A program made the position numbers and the translations under genes. Source: Chrysolina oricalcia (Eukaryota; Arthropoda; Insecta; Coleoptera; Chrysomelidae). Taken from it: 64,000 nt of DNA. The stretch spans positions 50,924,089 through 50,988,088 of the forward strand of contig OX101812.2 of the NCBI GenBank assembly GCA_944452925.2. Direction: 5' to 3'. Shown one piece after another: positions 51,501-55,553 of this stretch. Each line of letters begins with the position of its first letter. Positions within the stretch are counted from its first letter, which is position 1. The notes beneath the pieces were generated by a model. That model did not search any database and was not told where the DNA came from. It worked only from the letters and a program-made list of their open reading frames with translations.

Positions 51501-53588
51501 TCTTTTCATATATGAACTATCAGTCTTTTAACCGACTTTATTCTGAATAGTGATATTCATCAACAACGATAATGACAATAAGAACATACATCAGAAAGGA
51601 ATGATTCATGTCAAATCTGCCAAATACAAAAATACTCAAAATGACTGAAATACATTGGTTCTACAAATCTTCATTCATCATCCAGAAATTATTAAGAGAA
51701 CAGAAAAAAGTTTGAAGTCTGAAGTCGATTTTATTGATTCATTGTTTTTTATACACTCGACAAGTGATACATTATTTCCAAAACTACTAACCAAATCCAA
51801 ATCTCTAGAGTATCATGAGATTTGGACATTGTAACGTGTGATGAAATTTCAAGCGCTGCTAAAGCATACAGGGCGAGTAATAAGAAAATACCTGAACAGA
51901 ATTATTATTATTTTGGAAACTATTGAGTAGTGTGATGGAATTGCTTGCCCTGCTAAAGCGTACAGGGCGAGCAATAAGGAGAAACCTCAACCTCACTATT
52001 ATTTCCGAAACTACTACAATTTCCAAAACGGAATCCATAGCAAAAAAGAAAAATCTGAACAGATTTATTATTATTGACGAAGCTACTACAAGTTTGAGAA
52101 CGAAATCCATAGATTGCCTTTTGAAATAAAAAACATAAAGTTTGATGGAATTTTATGACCTAAATTGTACAGGGAAATAATAATTCTGTTCAGGTTTCCA
52201 TACAGGGTATGTTTGACTGTATGGGACACTGATAATTTAATAAAGAGAAGCAGATTGATTTCCTTTCCTCCATGAGCCGACGTATTCACATTTGAAATTT
52301 CAGGAATTTGTGGATAGTTATATTCATCCCTATGGAATAAGACACTATGATGAAGATAATATATGTAAGTAAATGTATTAAATAGAATAACCATACTCTG
52401 CTGCAACAATAAGTAAATAAAAAAAATTAAGTTTTGTTGAATGTTAATGGAGGTTTTAACTGCAAATTTAAATGTATGATTGTAAGATGCACAATATTAT
52501 TCTTCCCATTCTATCACTTTTCTTGATATGTATGACTAGTATAATAAAGTAACTACCTTAATCTATGTATTAACACTAGTTGTAACATTTTGTATTGCTA
52601 CTTCAACAGATAAATAAATACATTTCTATACAGTTGAAACTGATTCATTCGTGTATTTTCACAGTAAATTAAGTTTTTCTTACCTTAACCATAGTCCTCT
52701 TATGTTTCAATATAGTTGTCCATCCGATCCACCTCAATTTCAATGCCAACTCCACTCCAATCACCCCCAAGGCAACCAATTCTAACGTCCCATGTATTCC
52801 CACAGGGAACTCGAAATTATCCACTGATGGTTTCTCTACAACTGCTAACATCAAAAGGACTATGGAGAAAAATAGGTCGAAACCATAATACCACGAGTTG
52901 TGAACAAGGAGATAGGCAGGTAAAGCAGAAGGGTGACGAGGATGGGAGTCAAATTTTTCGTTATTTTCCCCTTCCTGTGAAAAATCAGAACGGCTCAGAG
53001 AAACTATATACTGACCATTTCGTATGTTGTAAACCAAGGAAATGGATTTTTATCAATATTGCCTACCTCTAGGAATATAGCAGCTTCATGATAATTCATC
53101 TCCCAATGGTCAGCATCAGCATCATCATCTCTACAGAGACTGGATCTGCTTCCCATTTCCTCGATAGGATCTGAAATGCAAATGTAGTTGAGTCAAGCTC
53201 TAGGACCCCAAACATTTGATAAAATTAAGAAAAATAGAAATGTAATTACATAAAAACATTTTTCACTATTTCCGATGACCTGGTACTAAGTATAATAAAT
53301 CTTTACAGGTATACATTTCTGTAATATATTTAAGTTAGAAATCATGAGAGAATCTACGAAAGATAAATATCATCAATGAAAAACAAGAGAATCCAAAATC
53401 AGTCTAAAATAAAACGAGGTTAAGGGCGAAAATTCCGAGTTACCAGCGTTAGATTTGTACACTGATAAAGTCTTATCTTTATTTGTTTACTTACGTTGTT
53501 CATTGGATCCATAAGATGCATTGTGAATATCATCTGTGAATCTTTTATACCCATCGTCATCAGGTGAAGTCCTGCTTGTGGAAGCCAT
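16597..53588 (-). CDS. TPCN1: Two-pore calcium channel 1 homolog, whole gene (13 coding exons, 781 aa)
   Basis: Two-pore channels are endolysosomal cation channels (Na+/Ca2+) that work as dimers of two six-helix repeats. Joining exons 53495-53588, 53067-53170, 52684-52974, 50550-50863, 41137-41236, 40880-41060, 37550-37768, 37376-37495, 29635-29803, 29412-29582, 20540-20844, 16825-16931 and 16597-16767 gives 2346 nt with every phase consistent. Visible features: repeat I S1-S2 (about residues 95-145), an arginine-bearing IS4 (about 180-200), filter I LLTTAN (ending at residue 268) followed by FPDVMMPSY, a charged linker (about 302-420), a repeat II S4 with RPLRLLRVFKLKKRYR, and filter II VVNNW (ending at residue 634). 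Two N-glycosylation sequons (NST 589, NVT 601) precede pore II, as in vertebrate TPC1. No acidic dileucine motif is evident at the N-terminus. Human TPC1 is slightly longer (817 aa, from memory). TPC1 is preferred over TPC2 by overall similarity. UTRs are not defined. Confidence 0.95.
16825..16931 (-). CDS. TPCN1: TPCN1 exon 12 (C-terminal cytosolic)
   Basis: Joined to exon 11 it reads TSKKDEELMLHEDVIVDW, then MLESLNSDFVVG. This resembles the cytosolic C-terminal region of insect TPC1 proteins. The acceptor is TTTTTTAAG and the donor GTGAAT is weak. The exon runs from phase 1 to phase 0. A competing acceptor in intron 11 near 18.38 kb does not give TPC-like sequence. Confidence 0.85.
17690..18090. 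mobile_element. 401-bp foldback MITE (intron 11)
   Basis: Termini AGAGAGGTCGAC and CACCCATCTGTTA are inverted at the two ends. Pairing continues imperfectly through TTTTATGAAGTTTC for about 75 bp per arm. It lies in TPCN1 intron 11. Confidence 0.7.
18990..19890. mobile_element. 901-bp full-length foldback element
   Basis: Starts CAGTGTGTCTCACTTCTCAT and ends with its complement, flanked by TA on both sides. The whole element folds on itself with its centre near 19445 (GCTGCTGG region). The terminal block TCTCACTTCTCATGGAAACA also recurs inside each arm (near 19282 and inverted near 19575). No transposase. The TA duplication suggests mobilisation by a Tc1/mariner-type enzyme. Confidence 0.85.
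20378..20452. repeat. Short ATCGACCATTAAT repeats
   Basis: Three direct copies of roughly AATCGACCATTAAT followed by an inverted copy (ATTAATGGTCGATTT). A local repeat cluster just downstream of exon 11 (in intron 11). Confidence 0.6.
20540..20844 (-). CDS. TPCN1: TPCN1 exon 11 (pore II, IIS6)
   Basis: Residues 588-689. It starts VNSTVEDFYKYSSNVT (two sequons), then YYYLNNFSNIL, the pore-II helix FELTVVNNWFIVM with the VNNW filter, and IIS6 ending in VLEAFRFRIQYK. The acceptor is CAATTTCAG and the donor G|GTGAGT. The exon enters in phase 2 and leaves in phase 1. Confidence 0.95.
20930..21530. mobile_element. 601-bp MITE with CCGGGTGATT termini, carrying Penelope-type ends
   Basis: Outer inverted repeats start CCGGGTGATTCAGC and include CTATAACTTTC and TATTTGAAGAAAAAA, with TA on both flanks. 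The interior is a second, unrelated palindrome (21069-21264) plus an AATAAAGGTCATTTATTATT 3' tail near 21371-21397. This implies that other retroelement fragments inserted into, or were captured by, the MITE. Confidence 0.75.
21069..21264. repeat. Palindromic pair of Penelope-type termini with hammerhead-like cores
   Basis: Two head-to-head copies of a segment containing GAAACTACCC, ACTACGTCACAAT and AACTTTGTTGGCGAAACG. The minus-strand copy has CTGAAGA (21156-21150), a GCTAAC/GTTGGC stem and GAAA (21133-21130). The plus copy has CTGAAAA (21177-21183), the same stem, GAAA (21200-21203) and an intact CGCGCGTC (21204-21211). Penelope-like elements are known to carry hammerhead motifs in their terminal repeats. 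One base separates the core from stem II, so activity is uncertain. Confidence 0.55.
23541..24030. mobile_element. 490-bp foldback MITE
   Basis: Inverted arms of about 190 bp share GAATATGCTCACTAT-type ends, GGAAATGACATCAA, TTTTGAAATCTGCATAATTTT and CCTCATAGTTGATATTTCAT. Non-coding centre. Confidence 0.75.
25504..25663. repeat. 160-bp direct repeat, copy 1
   Basis: Nearly identical to 26073-26232 (a substitution such as AAATGG/AAACGG and an extra C before the A-run). Starts ATAAAGCTGGATATTTCTCA and ends TCGGTACTGAAAAG. No open frame. Confidence 0.85.
26073..26232. repeat. 160-bp direct repeat, copy 2
   Basis: Second copy of the 25504-25663 repeat in the same orientation, with about 410 bp between them. 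The ends are not TG...CA, so an LTR pair (TRIM element) is possible but not supported. A local segmental duplication is an alternative. Confidence 0.85.
26770..26807 (+). repeat. Left part of an interrupted non-LTR 3' UTR
   Basis: Matches the 3' UTR block at 355-385 (TTTGTGTTTCATAAG, TATTATTCA). The match resumes at 27427, so the minus-strand element 26808-27426 sits inside it. Confidence 0.5.
26808..27426 (-). mobile_element. Non-LTR retrotransposon 3' fragment (minus strand)
   Basis: Read on the minus strand, the frame gives CRELFINHRILTVTAIFILE, then HNTRSSQKMTLPLP and YNGLKIYNYLPPRVREIE, the standard C-terminus of jockey-like reverse transcriptase ORFs. A 3' UTR follows with AATAAAGCATATT and an (ATTG)n-like tail at 26808-26826. 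It is 5'-truncated, as is usual for target-primed insertions. Confidence 0.75.
27427..27495 (+). repeat. Right part of the interrupted non-LTR 3' UTR
   Basis: Carries TTTCTTGGGATCAATAAAGT plus an (ATT)n tail, matching 400-452. Confidence 0.55.
27660..27860 (-). repeat. Non-LTR 3' end, minus strand
   Basis: TTATTATTCCCAAGAAACATA on the plus strand is the inverted counterpart of the AATAAAGT/CTTGGGA 3' end seen at 430 and 27465. Only UTR-like sequence is present. Confidence 0.45.
27950..29250 (+). mobile_element. Jockey-like non-LTR retrotransposon, decayed RT
   Basis: Motif A-like FLDSSKAYD near 28047, then YGIRGNVLDWFKPYLSERQQ and MPPGS, the D/S-rich region, then frames 28370-28702 (IEHWFTKNNLILNVDKT and FLVIHINEHLRWQTHI) and 28710-29036 (IQKRVMRIIF, SCRGLF, YASSKYFNKLPDSINL). 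Stops and frameshifts separate all the segments. Domain order is that of an ORF2 reverse transcriptase from palm to C-terminus. The endonuclease half is missing. Confidence 0.8.
29412..29582 (-). CDS. TPCN1: TPCN1 exon 10 (IIS4-IIS5)
   Basis: Encodes LLRVFKLKKRYRDIF (IIS4, with basic residues retained), a hydrophobic IIS5 and FAIIGMELFSG, then NCCV before the pore-II turret. The acceptor is TTTTATAG and the donor GTAAGT, in phase 2-2. The next intron is 8.6 kb. Confidence 0.92.
29635..29803 (-). CDS. TPCN1: TPCN1 exon 9 (IIS2-IIS4)
   Basis: Encodes LFLMEAVLKIVGIG, the highly conserved EYISSGWNIFDLSVT, then VVVILRPLR at the start of IIS4. The acceptor is TTTTTCAG. The donor AG|GTCTGT is weaker, but it is the only site that restores RPLR-LLRVFKLK with exon 10. 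The exon enters in phase 1 and leaves in phase 2, and the next intron is 52 bp. Confidence 0.92.
30400..30712 (-). mobile_element. tRNA-derived SINE candidate
   Basis: On the minus strand the head reads GGCCAGGTAGCCGAGTGGTTA (split for display at 20 bases: GCCAGGTAGCCGAGTGGTTA), a Ser/Leu-like tRNA 5' half with an A box. GATGGTTCAAACCATGG follows about 50 nt later as the B box. The long spacing fits a class II tRNA with a variable arm. The acceptor ends do not pair well, so it is not a working tRNA gene. An unrelated body of about 200 nt follows. The 3' boundary is a guess. Confidence 0.45.
30896..30900. repeat. Target-site duplication ACTTC (left)
   Basis: The 5 bp directly before the 5' LTR, repeated at 35634-35638 directly after the 3' LTR. 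Confidence 0.8.
30901..31040 (+). repeat. 5' LTR (140 bp)
   Basis: TGTTAGG...CTAAACA. It differs from the corresponding 140 bp of the 3' LTR by one base (CTC versus ATC at about 30949). An unusually short LTR. Confidence 0.93.
31041..31054 (+). other. Primer-binding site (tRNA-Ser-like)
   Basis: TGGCGCAGTCGAGG follows the 5' LTR without a gap. TGGCGCAGTCG is the serine-tRNA type of primer site known from insect Gypsy elements such as 17.6 and 297. Confidence 0.75.
31103..32422 (+). pseudogene. Gypsy gag-protease frame (about 439 aa)
   Basis: Opens at the ATG at 31103 (MEFNKPSEFDVNADNM) with a Gag capsid-like N-terminal half. Two zinc knuckles follow at about residues 220-250 (CDRCGFNHAKGRC and CSYCKKYNHFAKKC, the second a classic CCHC). 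An aspartic protease then follows with its LDSGSEVN active site near residue 310 and LLGLRSC. The frame runs into the start of the RT domain and is cut by a frameshift near 32395-32425, just before the pol region continues in another frame. Gag packages the RNA and protease matures the polyprotein. Confidence 0.88.
32425..33867 (+). pseudogene. Gypsy RT and RNase H region, interrupted
   Basis: The RT palm has LRLCIDPQHLNKYL, CIFDLKNGFHQIRL and the catalytic YFDDILCC. It is followed by the connection domain (GMVNFLRNF) and RNase H-like blocks (EIQADSSNYAVG, IEKELLAI, YTDHAPL). A TAG at 33202-33204 interrupts the frame between RT and RNase H, and the MITE at 33774 interrupts it again. It would copy the element's RNA into DNA in an intact copy. 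Confidence 0.9.
33771..34007. mobile_element. 231-bp MITE inside Gypsy pol, TAA target duplication
   Basis: The element proper is 33774-34004. It begins CAGCCGTATGCATAGTCAAT and ends with the complement. Longer imperfect arms include GACTCGCCAGAG, TATAATGCACAGTCGA and CTCCAAAA. TAA stands on both sides, and removing one TAA plus the element restores the KYYNSGWPK-type pol frame. A 3-bp TAA duplication fits PIF/Harbinger-type mobilisation. Confidence 0.85.
34008..35230 (+). pseudogene. Gypsy integrase region, interrupted
   Basis: An H2C2-type zinc-binding part (HETHLGLNK, CTVCQRF) is followed by the DDE core: GMDILEFRN (first Asp), IIVADNNPF (second Asp) and KSNGLAEKAV (Glu). A C-terminal region runs to the TAA at about 35230 (RSGRIIKKPEILDL). 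A T-run near 34140-34149 shifts the frame before the zinc-binding part, and a TAA at 34762-34764 lies after the core. The catalytic residues are all present. Confidence 0.88.
35464..35474 (+). other. Polypurine tract
   Basis: AAGGAGGGGGA directly precedes the 3' LTR. It is the expected plus-strand primer. Confidence 0.85.
35475..35633 (+). repeat. 3' LTR (159 bp, with a 19-bp duplication)
   Basis: 140 bp match the 5' LTR with one substitution. An extra 19 bp at 35615-35633 (CACTTAACACATCTAAACA) duplicates the LTR end imperfectly, before the target duplication ACTTC at 35634. Confidence 0.85.
35842..36430 (+). pseudogene. Unassigned coding-like segments, possibly Myb/SANT-type
   Basis: Short frames read SNDEEWKQMRILWNNLKERT (near 35860), MSNDGFVEEDLRYSKREAE (from 36141, followed by GTGAGC) and IKTLNDHQREIKRTGG-VQVIPELDEA up to a stop near 36428. 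WxxLKxR and xTGGxxxPELD resemble Myb/SANT-like proteins found beside Harbinger transposases or in hosts. Splicing is not established and I am unsure of the family. Confidence 0.25.
37376..37495 (-). CDS. TPCN1: TPCN1 exon 8 (IIS1-IIS2)
   Basis: A 120-nt exon too short to stand out as an open frame. I found it by looking for the missing IIS1-IIS2 segment. It reads YLLIISNGVAMFIRVMENPG and, near its end, SWDTYLFLT, aligning with the first helices of repeat II. The acceptor is ATTTCCAG and the donor GTAAGT, in phase 1-1. The following 7.6-kb intron contains the Gypsy element. Confidence 0.9.
37550..37768 (-). CDS. TPCN1: TPCN1 exon 7 (linker second half, start of repeat II)
   Basis: Residues 362-434 plus one base. 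It contains FRQLNRSSTGLLTQDEF and MTLKWRNK, matching the second EF-hand-like part of TPC1 linkers, then the approach to IIS1. The acceptor is ATTTCTAG and the donor GTAAGT, in phase 1-1. Only 54 bp of intron separate it from exon 8. Confidence 0.93.
37917..38990 (+). mobile_element. Jockey-like non-LTR retrotransposon, 5'-truncated
   Basis: Starts within the RT (NRFQRVILEKAQSEW, VENGFPQWSILDPLLFILY, with PQG changed to PQW) and continues with HFYADNT, where the catalytic YADD-type motif is broken by a stop. The open frame 38232-38816 holds the thumb and C-terminus (FCKNLGLIIDTDLRFSSH, LNYGDAIYG, LQKLQNSCVRLEWGVRRR). It ends in an ATT-rich tail near 38970-38980. Same family as 6728-7480. Confidence 0.8.
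39031..39190 (+). repeat. Non-LTR 3' UTR and (ATT)n tail
   Basis: A GTGATGATCTTTATTCATCA start, then AGTCTATG... and TACAAACG followed by (ATT)n. It resembles a separate non-LTR 3' end next to the previous fragment. Confidence 0.4.
39489..39533. repeat. (TA)n microsatellite
   Basis: About 40 bp of alternating TA in TPCN1 intron 6. Confidence 0.95.
39600..39830 (+). pseudogene. Non-LTR RT C-terminal fragment
   Basis: Reads RLDQEVPQVRKEYIQNSIF and SLKEFNELPPGIKK, a typical non-LTR ORF2 C-terminus, then loses similarity. It may belong to a different family from the other copies here. Confidence 0.45.
40010..40127. mobile_element. 118-bp hairpin MITE with CGCTCGAG-CTTCG loop
   Basis: Arms share TTTTAGAT, CATTTTATTTG and AAACGCTCGAG / CTCTCGCGTTT, closing on CTTCG. 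The apex resembles that of the 42313-42535 element. Confidence 0.7.
40880..41060 (-). CDS. TPCN1: TPCN1 exon 6 (inter-repeat linker, first half)
   Basis: Residues 302-361 plus one base. It starts MLAVVYETFTGIEKDKF, continuing IS6 from exon 5, then LLLHKR and GLMRYYSPNT. This corresponds to the first EF-hand-like part of the TPC linker. The reading frame stays open past the GTAAGT donor at 40879, but that read-through (into the intron) has no family similarity. Confidence 0.93.
41137..41236 (-). CDS. TPCN1: TPCN1 exon 5 (IS6)
   Basis: Completes filter I (N268) and encodes FPDVMMPSYA, then the IS6 pore-lining helix ending MNL at residue 301. The exon enters in phase 2 and leaves in phase 0. 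The acceptor follows a T-rich tract (TTTTTTTAG) and the donor is GTTAGT. The next intron is 76 bp. Confidence 0.92.
41512..41715 (+). pseudogene. Non-LTR RT C-terminal fragment
   Basis: A frame reading IRNASNFHLNNIHSNKGKKN and SSIETYNKLSNNIKKIEVN ends at TGA 41713-41715. The arrangement (NxR..., then YNKLxxxIK) is that of non-LTR ORF2 C-termini. Confidence 0.5.
41790..41882 (-). repeat. Penelope-type terminal segment (inverted partner at 50079)
   Basis: On the minus strand it reads CTTGAGAAAGATACTGTGTA and TCGAAACATGTCGCGTAGAC, then AATTTAATCGTGTTTACC. This is a hammerhead-like layout (stem GATAC/GTATC followed by GAAA), but the CTGANGA box is altered. 50079-50171 is a nearly identical copy in the opposite orientation. 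Confidence 0.5.
42184..42303 (+). pseudogene. Crypton-like N-terminal fragment (39 aa)
   Basis: The ATG at 42184 opens MSRFGEVSTQQITKNIEKAI and NTKASIWRQF, then a stop. This SRF...ItknIekaiPksTkkatk pattern resembles the N-terminus of Crypton-type recombinase ORFs and related host proteins. The rest is lost at the MITE that follows. Confidence 0.4.
42313..42535. mobile_element. 223-bp foldback MITE with CGCTCGAC-CTTCG loop
   Basis: Outer arms pair from AAAAAACACTCGAGCTTTTC with AGCTCTTGTGTTTTT. The inner arms 42373-42468 form a roughly 46-bp near-perfect hairpin through GACAAAATCGCTCGAC / GTCTCGCGATTTTGTC. It sits between the Crypton fragment and the Penelope-like ORF. Confidence 0.75.
42540..43872 (+). 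mobile_element. Penelope-like element, RT plus GIY-YIG, inactive
   Basis: Penelope-like elements encode a telomerase-related RT joined to a GIY-YIG endonuclease. Seen here: YPVRPVVSFVTAPSVKLS, FISFDVQNLYPSIP (motif A), GLIMGNPQSPLLADIFM (motif B) and YRYVDDIIA (motif C, catalytic DD intact), then NFLDLTI. The GIY-YIG start is GFYKLNCGSCSKVYVDQTGR, in which the YIG motif has become YVD. Breaks include a frameshift near 42830, TGA at 43053-43055 and a frameshift near 43703. It ends at a TAA at 43870-43872. The 5' end of the ORF is missing. Confidence 0.88.
44877..45812 (+). mobile_element. 936-bp TA-flanked transposon, long form
   Basis: Inverted termini CTGGTCGACAAGCCTAAGG (left) and, in complement, CAGGTCGACAAGCGTAAGG (right), with TA on both sides. 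The interior keeps the N-terminus of a transposase-like ORF (next entry) but lacks its catalytic part. Short form at 13812-13971. TA duplication suggests the IS630-Tc1-mariner superfamily. Confidence 0.8.
45109..45522 (+). pseudogene. Transposase N-terminal (HTH-like) fragment
   Basis: From the ATG at 45109 the sequence reads MPSKSKVRNKILSGQSREIV. After a frameshift near 45170 a long frame carries FMQVEAMIGETSIPLVKVQE, RVAAATGVCVRSIRKINSEM and TPNKKRNKKSKVTMDNADL. This Lys-rich, helix-turn-helix-like block is recurrent in insect transposon ORFs of unnamed families and would bind the termini. The DDE domain is deleted. Confidence 0.55.
47543..48055 (-). pseudogene. Acidic, cysteine-rich ORF remnant
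   Basis: Three minus-strand frames lie in order. 48055 down encodes MERKIKSDIDGIWGFETEED and KCRCGSQRCSM, then a stop. 47911-47729 encodes LDTGITSIFGDEETSLSASS. 47722-47543 is a complete 59-codon frame with FFCNCTTGCIRDSCTCKKSG, LKCTNVCNKCTTDICRN and a C-terminal Asp/Glu tail. The ten cysteines of the last frame are spaced like a CXC/tesmin-type metal-binding cluster. I recognise the style but not the gene. It may be the end of a transposon-encoded protein. Confidence 0.4.
49282..49471 (+). pseudogene. THAP-domain exon, frameshifted
   Basis: The ATG at 49282 opens MENAKKIFYVYCLVPECQNT, with the C-x4-C pair. After a frameshift near 49370 it continues VPRDAKIRKQWCKVMRRGEG (invariant Trp). After a second shift near 49450 it ends CEDHFN, with the C-x2-H ligands, at a GTGAGT donor. 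All four zinc ligands and the Trp survive, which suggests recent decay or sequence errors. A 5' exon of a THAP gene or P-like transposon is the likely origin. Confidence 0.6.
50079..50171 (+). repeat. Penelope-type terminal segment (partner of 41790)
   Basis: Inverted copy of 41790-41882 with a few substitutions (CATGTTGCG versus CATGTCGCG). Confidence 0.5.
50550..50863 (-). CDS. TPCN1: TPCN1 exon 4 (IS3-IS5, pore I)
   Basis: Residues 164-267 plus two bases. IS4 reads RQSSHFRVTRALRPIF with regularly spaced arginines, followed by CGGVRRYIRQ and the S4-S5/S5 segment (LQSLPPILDMLGLLLFF). It ends in the pore-I helix and filter (FVLLTTA, with Asn268 completed by exon 5). The acceptor is CTTTCAG and the donor GTAAGA. 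The intron that follows is 9.3 kb and full of mobile DNA. Confidence 0.95.
50886..51720 (+). mobile_element. Non-LTR retrotransposon remnant
   Basis: A frame near 50970 reads PQGSILGPVLLLLYINNIG, RT motif B of jockey-like elements. Later short blocks (LNLTSEYFNRKDFFNIK, a WGKSI-like start near 51370, KILKMTEIHWFYKSS) follow the usual ORF2 order but are full of stops. Confidence 0.6.
51838..52110. repeat. Degenerate tandem repeat, about 110-bp unit
   Basis: GCTGCTAAAGCATACAGGGCGAG and CCTGCTAAAGCGTACAGGGCGAG (each shown here beyond 20 only as near copies at 51855 and 51949) mark two imperfect units, and later TTATTATTATT/GAACAGA blocks repeat. It lies in intron 3. Confidence 0.5.
52684..52974 (-). 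CDS. TPCN1: TPCN1 exon 3 (repeat I S1-S3 start)
   Basis: Residues 67-163. It carries EGENNEKF, the AYLLVH motif, IS1 (about 95-112), IS2 (about 126-145), then LKLRWIG and HKRTMVK. All of these are hallmark TPC1 sequences. The acceptor is TTTTTCACAG and the donor GTAAGA. The exon is 97 codons in phase 0-0. Confidence 0.95.
53067..53170 (-). CDS. TPCN1: TPCN1 exon 2
   Basis: Residues 32-66, including an Asp-rich stretch (RDDDADADHWEM) and the conserved NYHEAAIFLE motif that precedes the first membrane segment in TPC1 proteins. The acceptor is TTTCAG and the donor GTAGGC. The exon enters in phase 1 and leaves in phase 0, and the 92-bp intron after it is short. Confidence 0.9.
53495..53588 (-). 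CDS. TPCN1: TPCN1 exon 1 (start codon)
   Basis: This exon encodes residues 1-31 plus one base. It starts MASTSRTSPDDDGYKRF and is a polar cytosolic N-terminus. It ends at a strong GTAAGT donor. I chose this ATG because it is in frame, it joins cleanly to exon 2 (phase 1), and short N-termini are usual for the family. Any further 5' non-coding exon cannot be seen. Confidence 0.85.
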
Positions 53589-54289
53589 TAAAGAATTGAA
53601 AGCTGTCAAAAGTGTCAAATAAAAAGGTCAAAAAACTCAAAACAAAAGTTTCCAGTGTGTCAGTTGCTGTATTGTTGTTTGCATATACGGCAACTACAGC
53701 TGGGTATGAAATTTCGAAATTTGAATGATTGTGATTTTATACTTTATAATTTTTTCTCACCTGATAATTTTCGAGAAATCTTAACATTGGAGTATTGGAG
53801 ATTCAACTGTGAGATGATATTTGGTTGCATTATATCGTTTTAAAATCTTTATTACCACAATAAACTGAATGATTATTAAACAGAACATGAAAACCTACAT
53901 AAAATTTCATTTATACCTACTAATTGATACTGGCAATATCCAGTTTCTTATTAGGTATAATGTAGGAGAAATTGGTGATGATTTTTATCGAAAAACATGC
54001 AGGTCGGATTGGTCCAGCCTCTTTGCTGCCTTTTTCCCATTTTGCGCCACAAATGAAAATCTCTTTAAAGAATAAGAGGAAATTTTGTAGTTAGCAAAAA
54101 GTAGTGACACCCTCTCTGAAGTTTGAAAGAGAATAATCTATATTGAGAGGCCAAAATGACGAAAATGTGAAGAGAAAATTCTATGAATAAATAATTGAAG
54201 GATACGATTCTACTTTCCTGGCTGATACCACGACGGACATTGAATAATATTTGAGAAATATAGCTATGATTTCTGAATTCTGAAAATTA

Positions 54290-54362
54290 CAAATTTGTCT
54301 CATTTCTCATTGAAACACCCCCGTAATTTCCGTAGTTTTTTACGTGGAATTGTGAAATTTTC
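54290..54362 (+). repeat. Fragment of the 901-bp foldback family
   Basis: TTTGTCTCATTTCTCATTGA and AAACACCCCCGTA, then CCGTAGTTTTTTACGTGGAA. This matches the inner block of the 18990-19890 element near 19280-19350 with several substitutions. Confidence 0.65.
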
Positions 54363-54875
54363 AATTGATCACACATCACACATCTCTCTCGTACACACAC
54401 TGATGTGCTCATAAATAAGAAATCAGGAAAATAGAGGTCGGGTCCAGAGGATAGTTTTGCTATAATAATAATAATAACAATAATATTTTTATTACCCATC
54501 AATCACAATTGTTATAAAAATTTTCATGTAACAATTTCATGAATGAGGTAAATGGTAGTTCGGTTCAGTTTCCGGCCAAGGCCGAATCTGTTCTTCCACC
54601 GACACCACTAAAACTAACTAAACTAGAGAAAGAGAAAAAAACTCAGAGACTTAAGTATTACAAAATGTATGCGCTTATACAGAAAAGAGAGAGACATCGT
54701 AAGGGAGAATGAGTTTCGATTTTCTCACCCATATGTTTTGAATAAGATGCCGTGTTTTTAGACATCTTAGTTTTGAATCATATGGATTTCATAATAGCTC
54801 AAACTTAATTAAATGAGTGTCGCGCCAAGGCAAACTCGCTACGGATCGACTGTTCTCTTTTCCTCGAGTTTGATT

Positions 54876-55082
54876 CTCAAATGTCTACTAACCTAGTACC
54901 CTACCCTATGTCGCAAGCGACAAAATATTCCCATCTCTATTCAATGCATATTCGAGAAAGGCCATGGGCACATATTTTGTCACATGGGACAAAAAAAATA
55001 TCCATCGCCTTTCTCGAATATGTGCTTTGAAAAGAGATGAAGATATTTTGTCGCATGCGACATTGGGTAGTAGACATTTGAG
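54876..55082. mobile_element. 207-bp foldback MITE
   Basis: Arms start CTCAAATGTCTACTA, include a self-complementary TGTCGCAAGCGACA / TGTCGCATGCGACA block and GAATATGCATTG-type sequence, and close on CTTTCTCGAATATG pairs. About 85 bp per arm. Confidence 0.8.
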
Positions 55083-55280
55083 AATAGTGCCCTCTGATGC
55101 GCGGAAGTCTCAAAACGAAAGCGACTCTCAATGCTCTAGCAGCTTACATATTTATGGCGTATTATCGGCTGCTAACTGAGAACATATATTGTTCTGTATC
55201 ATTTATCAACCAATCGGAAAACAGTGTGCTCGATTACAGTAGGCTGGCTTATAAACTTGGCATGGAAGGGTTACAATAAC

Positions 55281-55317
55281 CACAGTACAGTGCTAAAGAA
55301 CTAAGCACTGTACTGTG
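55281..55317. repeat. Perfect 14-bp hairpin
   Basis: CACAGTACAGTGCT and AGCACTGTACTGTG around a 9-nt loop. No T-run follows, and there is no associated gene. Confidence 0.85.
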
Positions 55318-55508
55318 CAATAACTACATCATTTGAACGGGGTAAGCATAATCTGTGGGTTTTGTGTTCAGGTAAAAATTAGGGAAAATGAGAATACCAA
55401 TTACACTAACATGTATTCTTTGAAAAGACAAAATACTTTTCTCTATGAGTGATTTCTTCTCCGCAAATTCTCCGCTTTGTCTACCGCATTGGCAACCATG
55501 AAAGTATC

Positions 55509-55553
55509 ACATTAATGCACCGATCTGTATATTACAGATCGGTGCATTAATGT
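55509..55553. repeat. Perfect 21-bp hairpin
   Basis: Arms 55509-55529 and 55533-55553 (core GCACCGATCTGTA / TACAGATCGGTGC) close on a 3-nt TAT loop. The region around it repeats CTCCGC and ATTGGCAAC blocks (55476-55499, 55667-55686). Confidence 0.85.
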
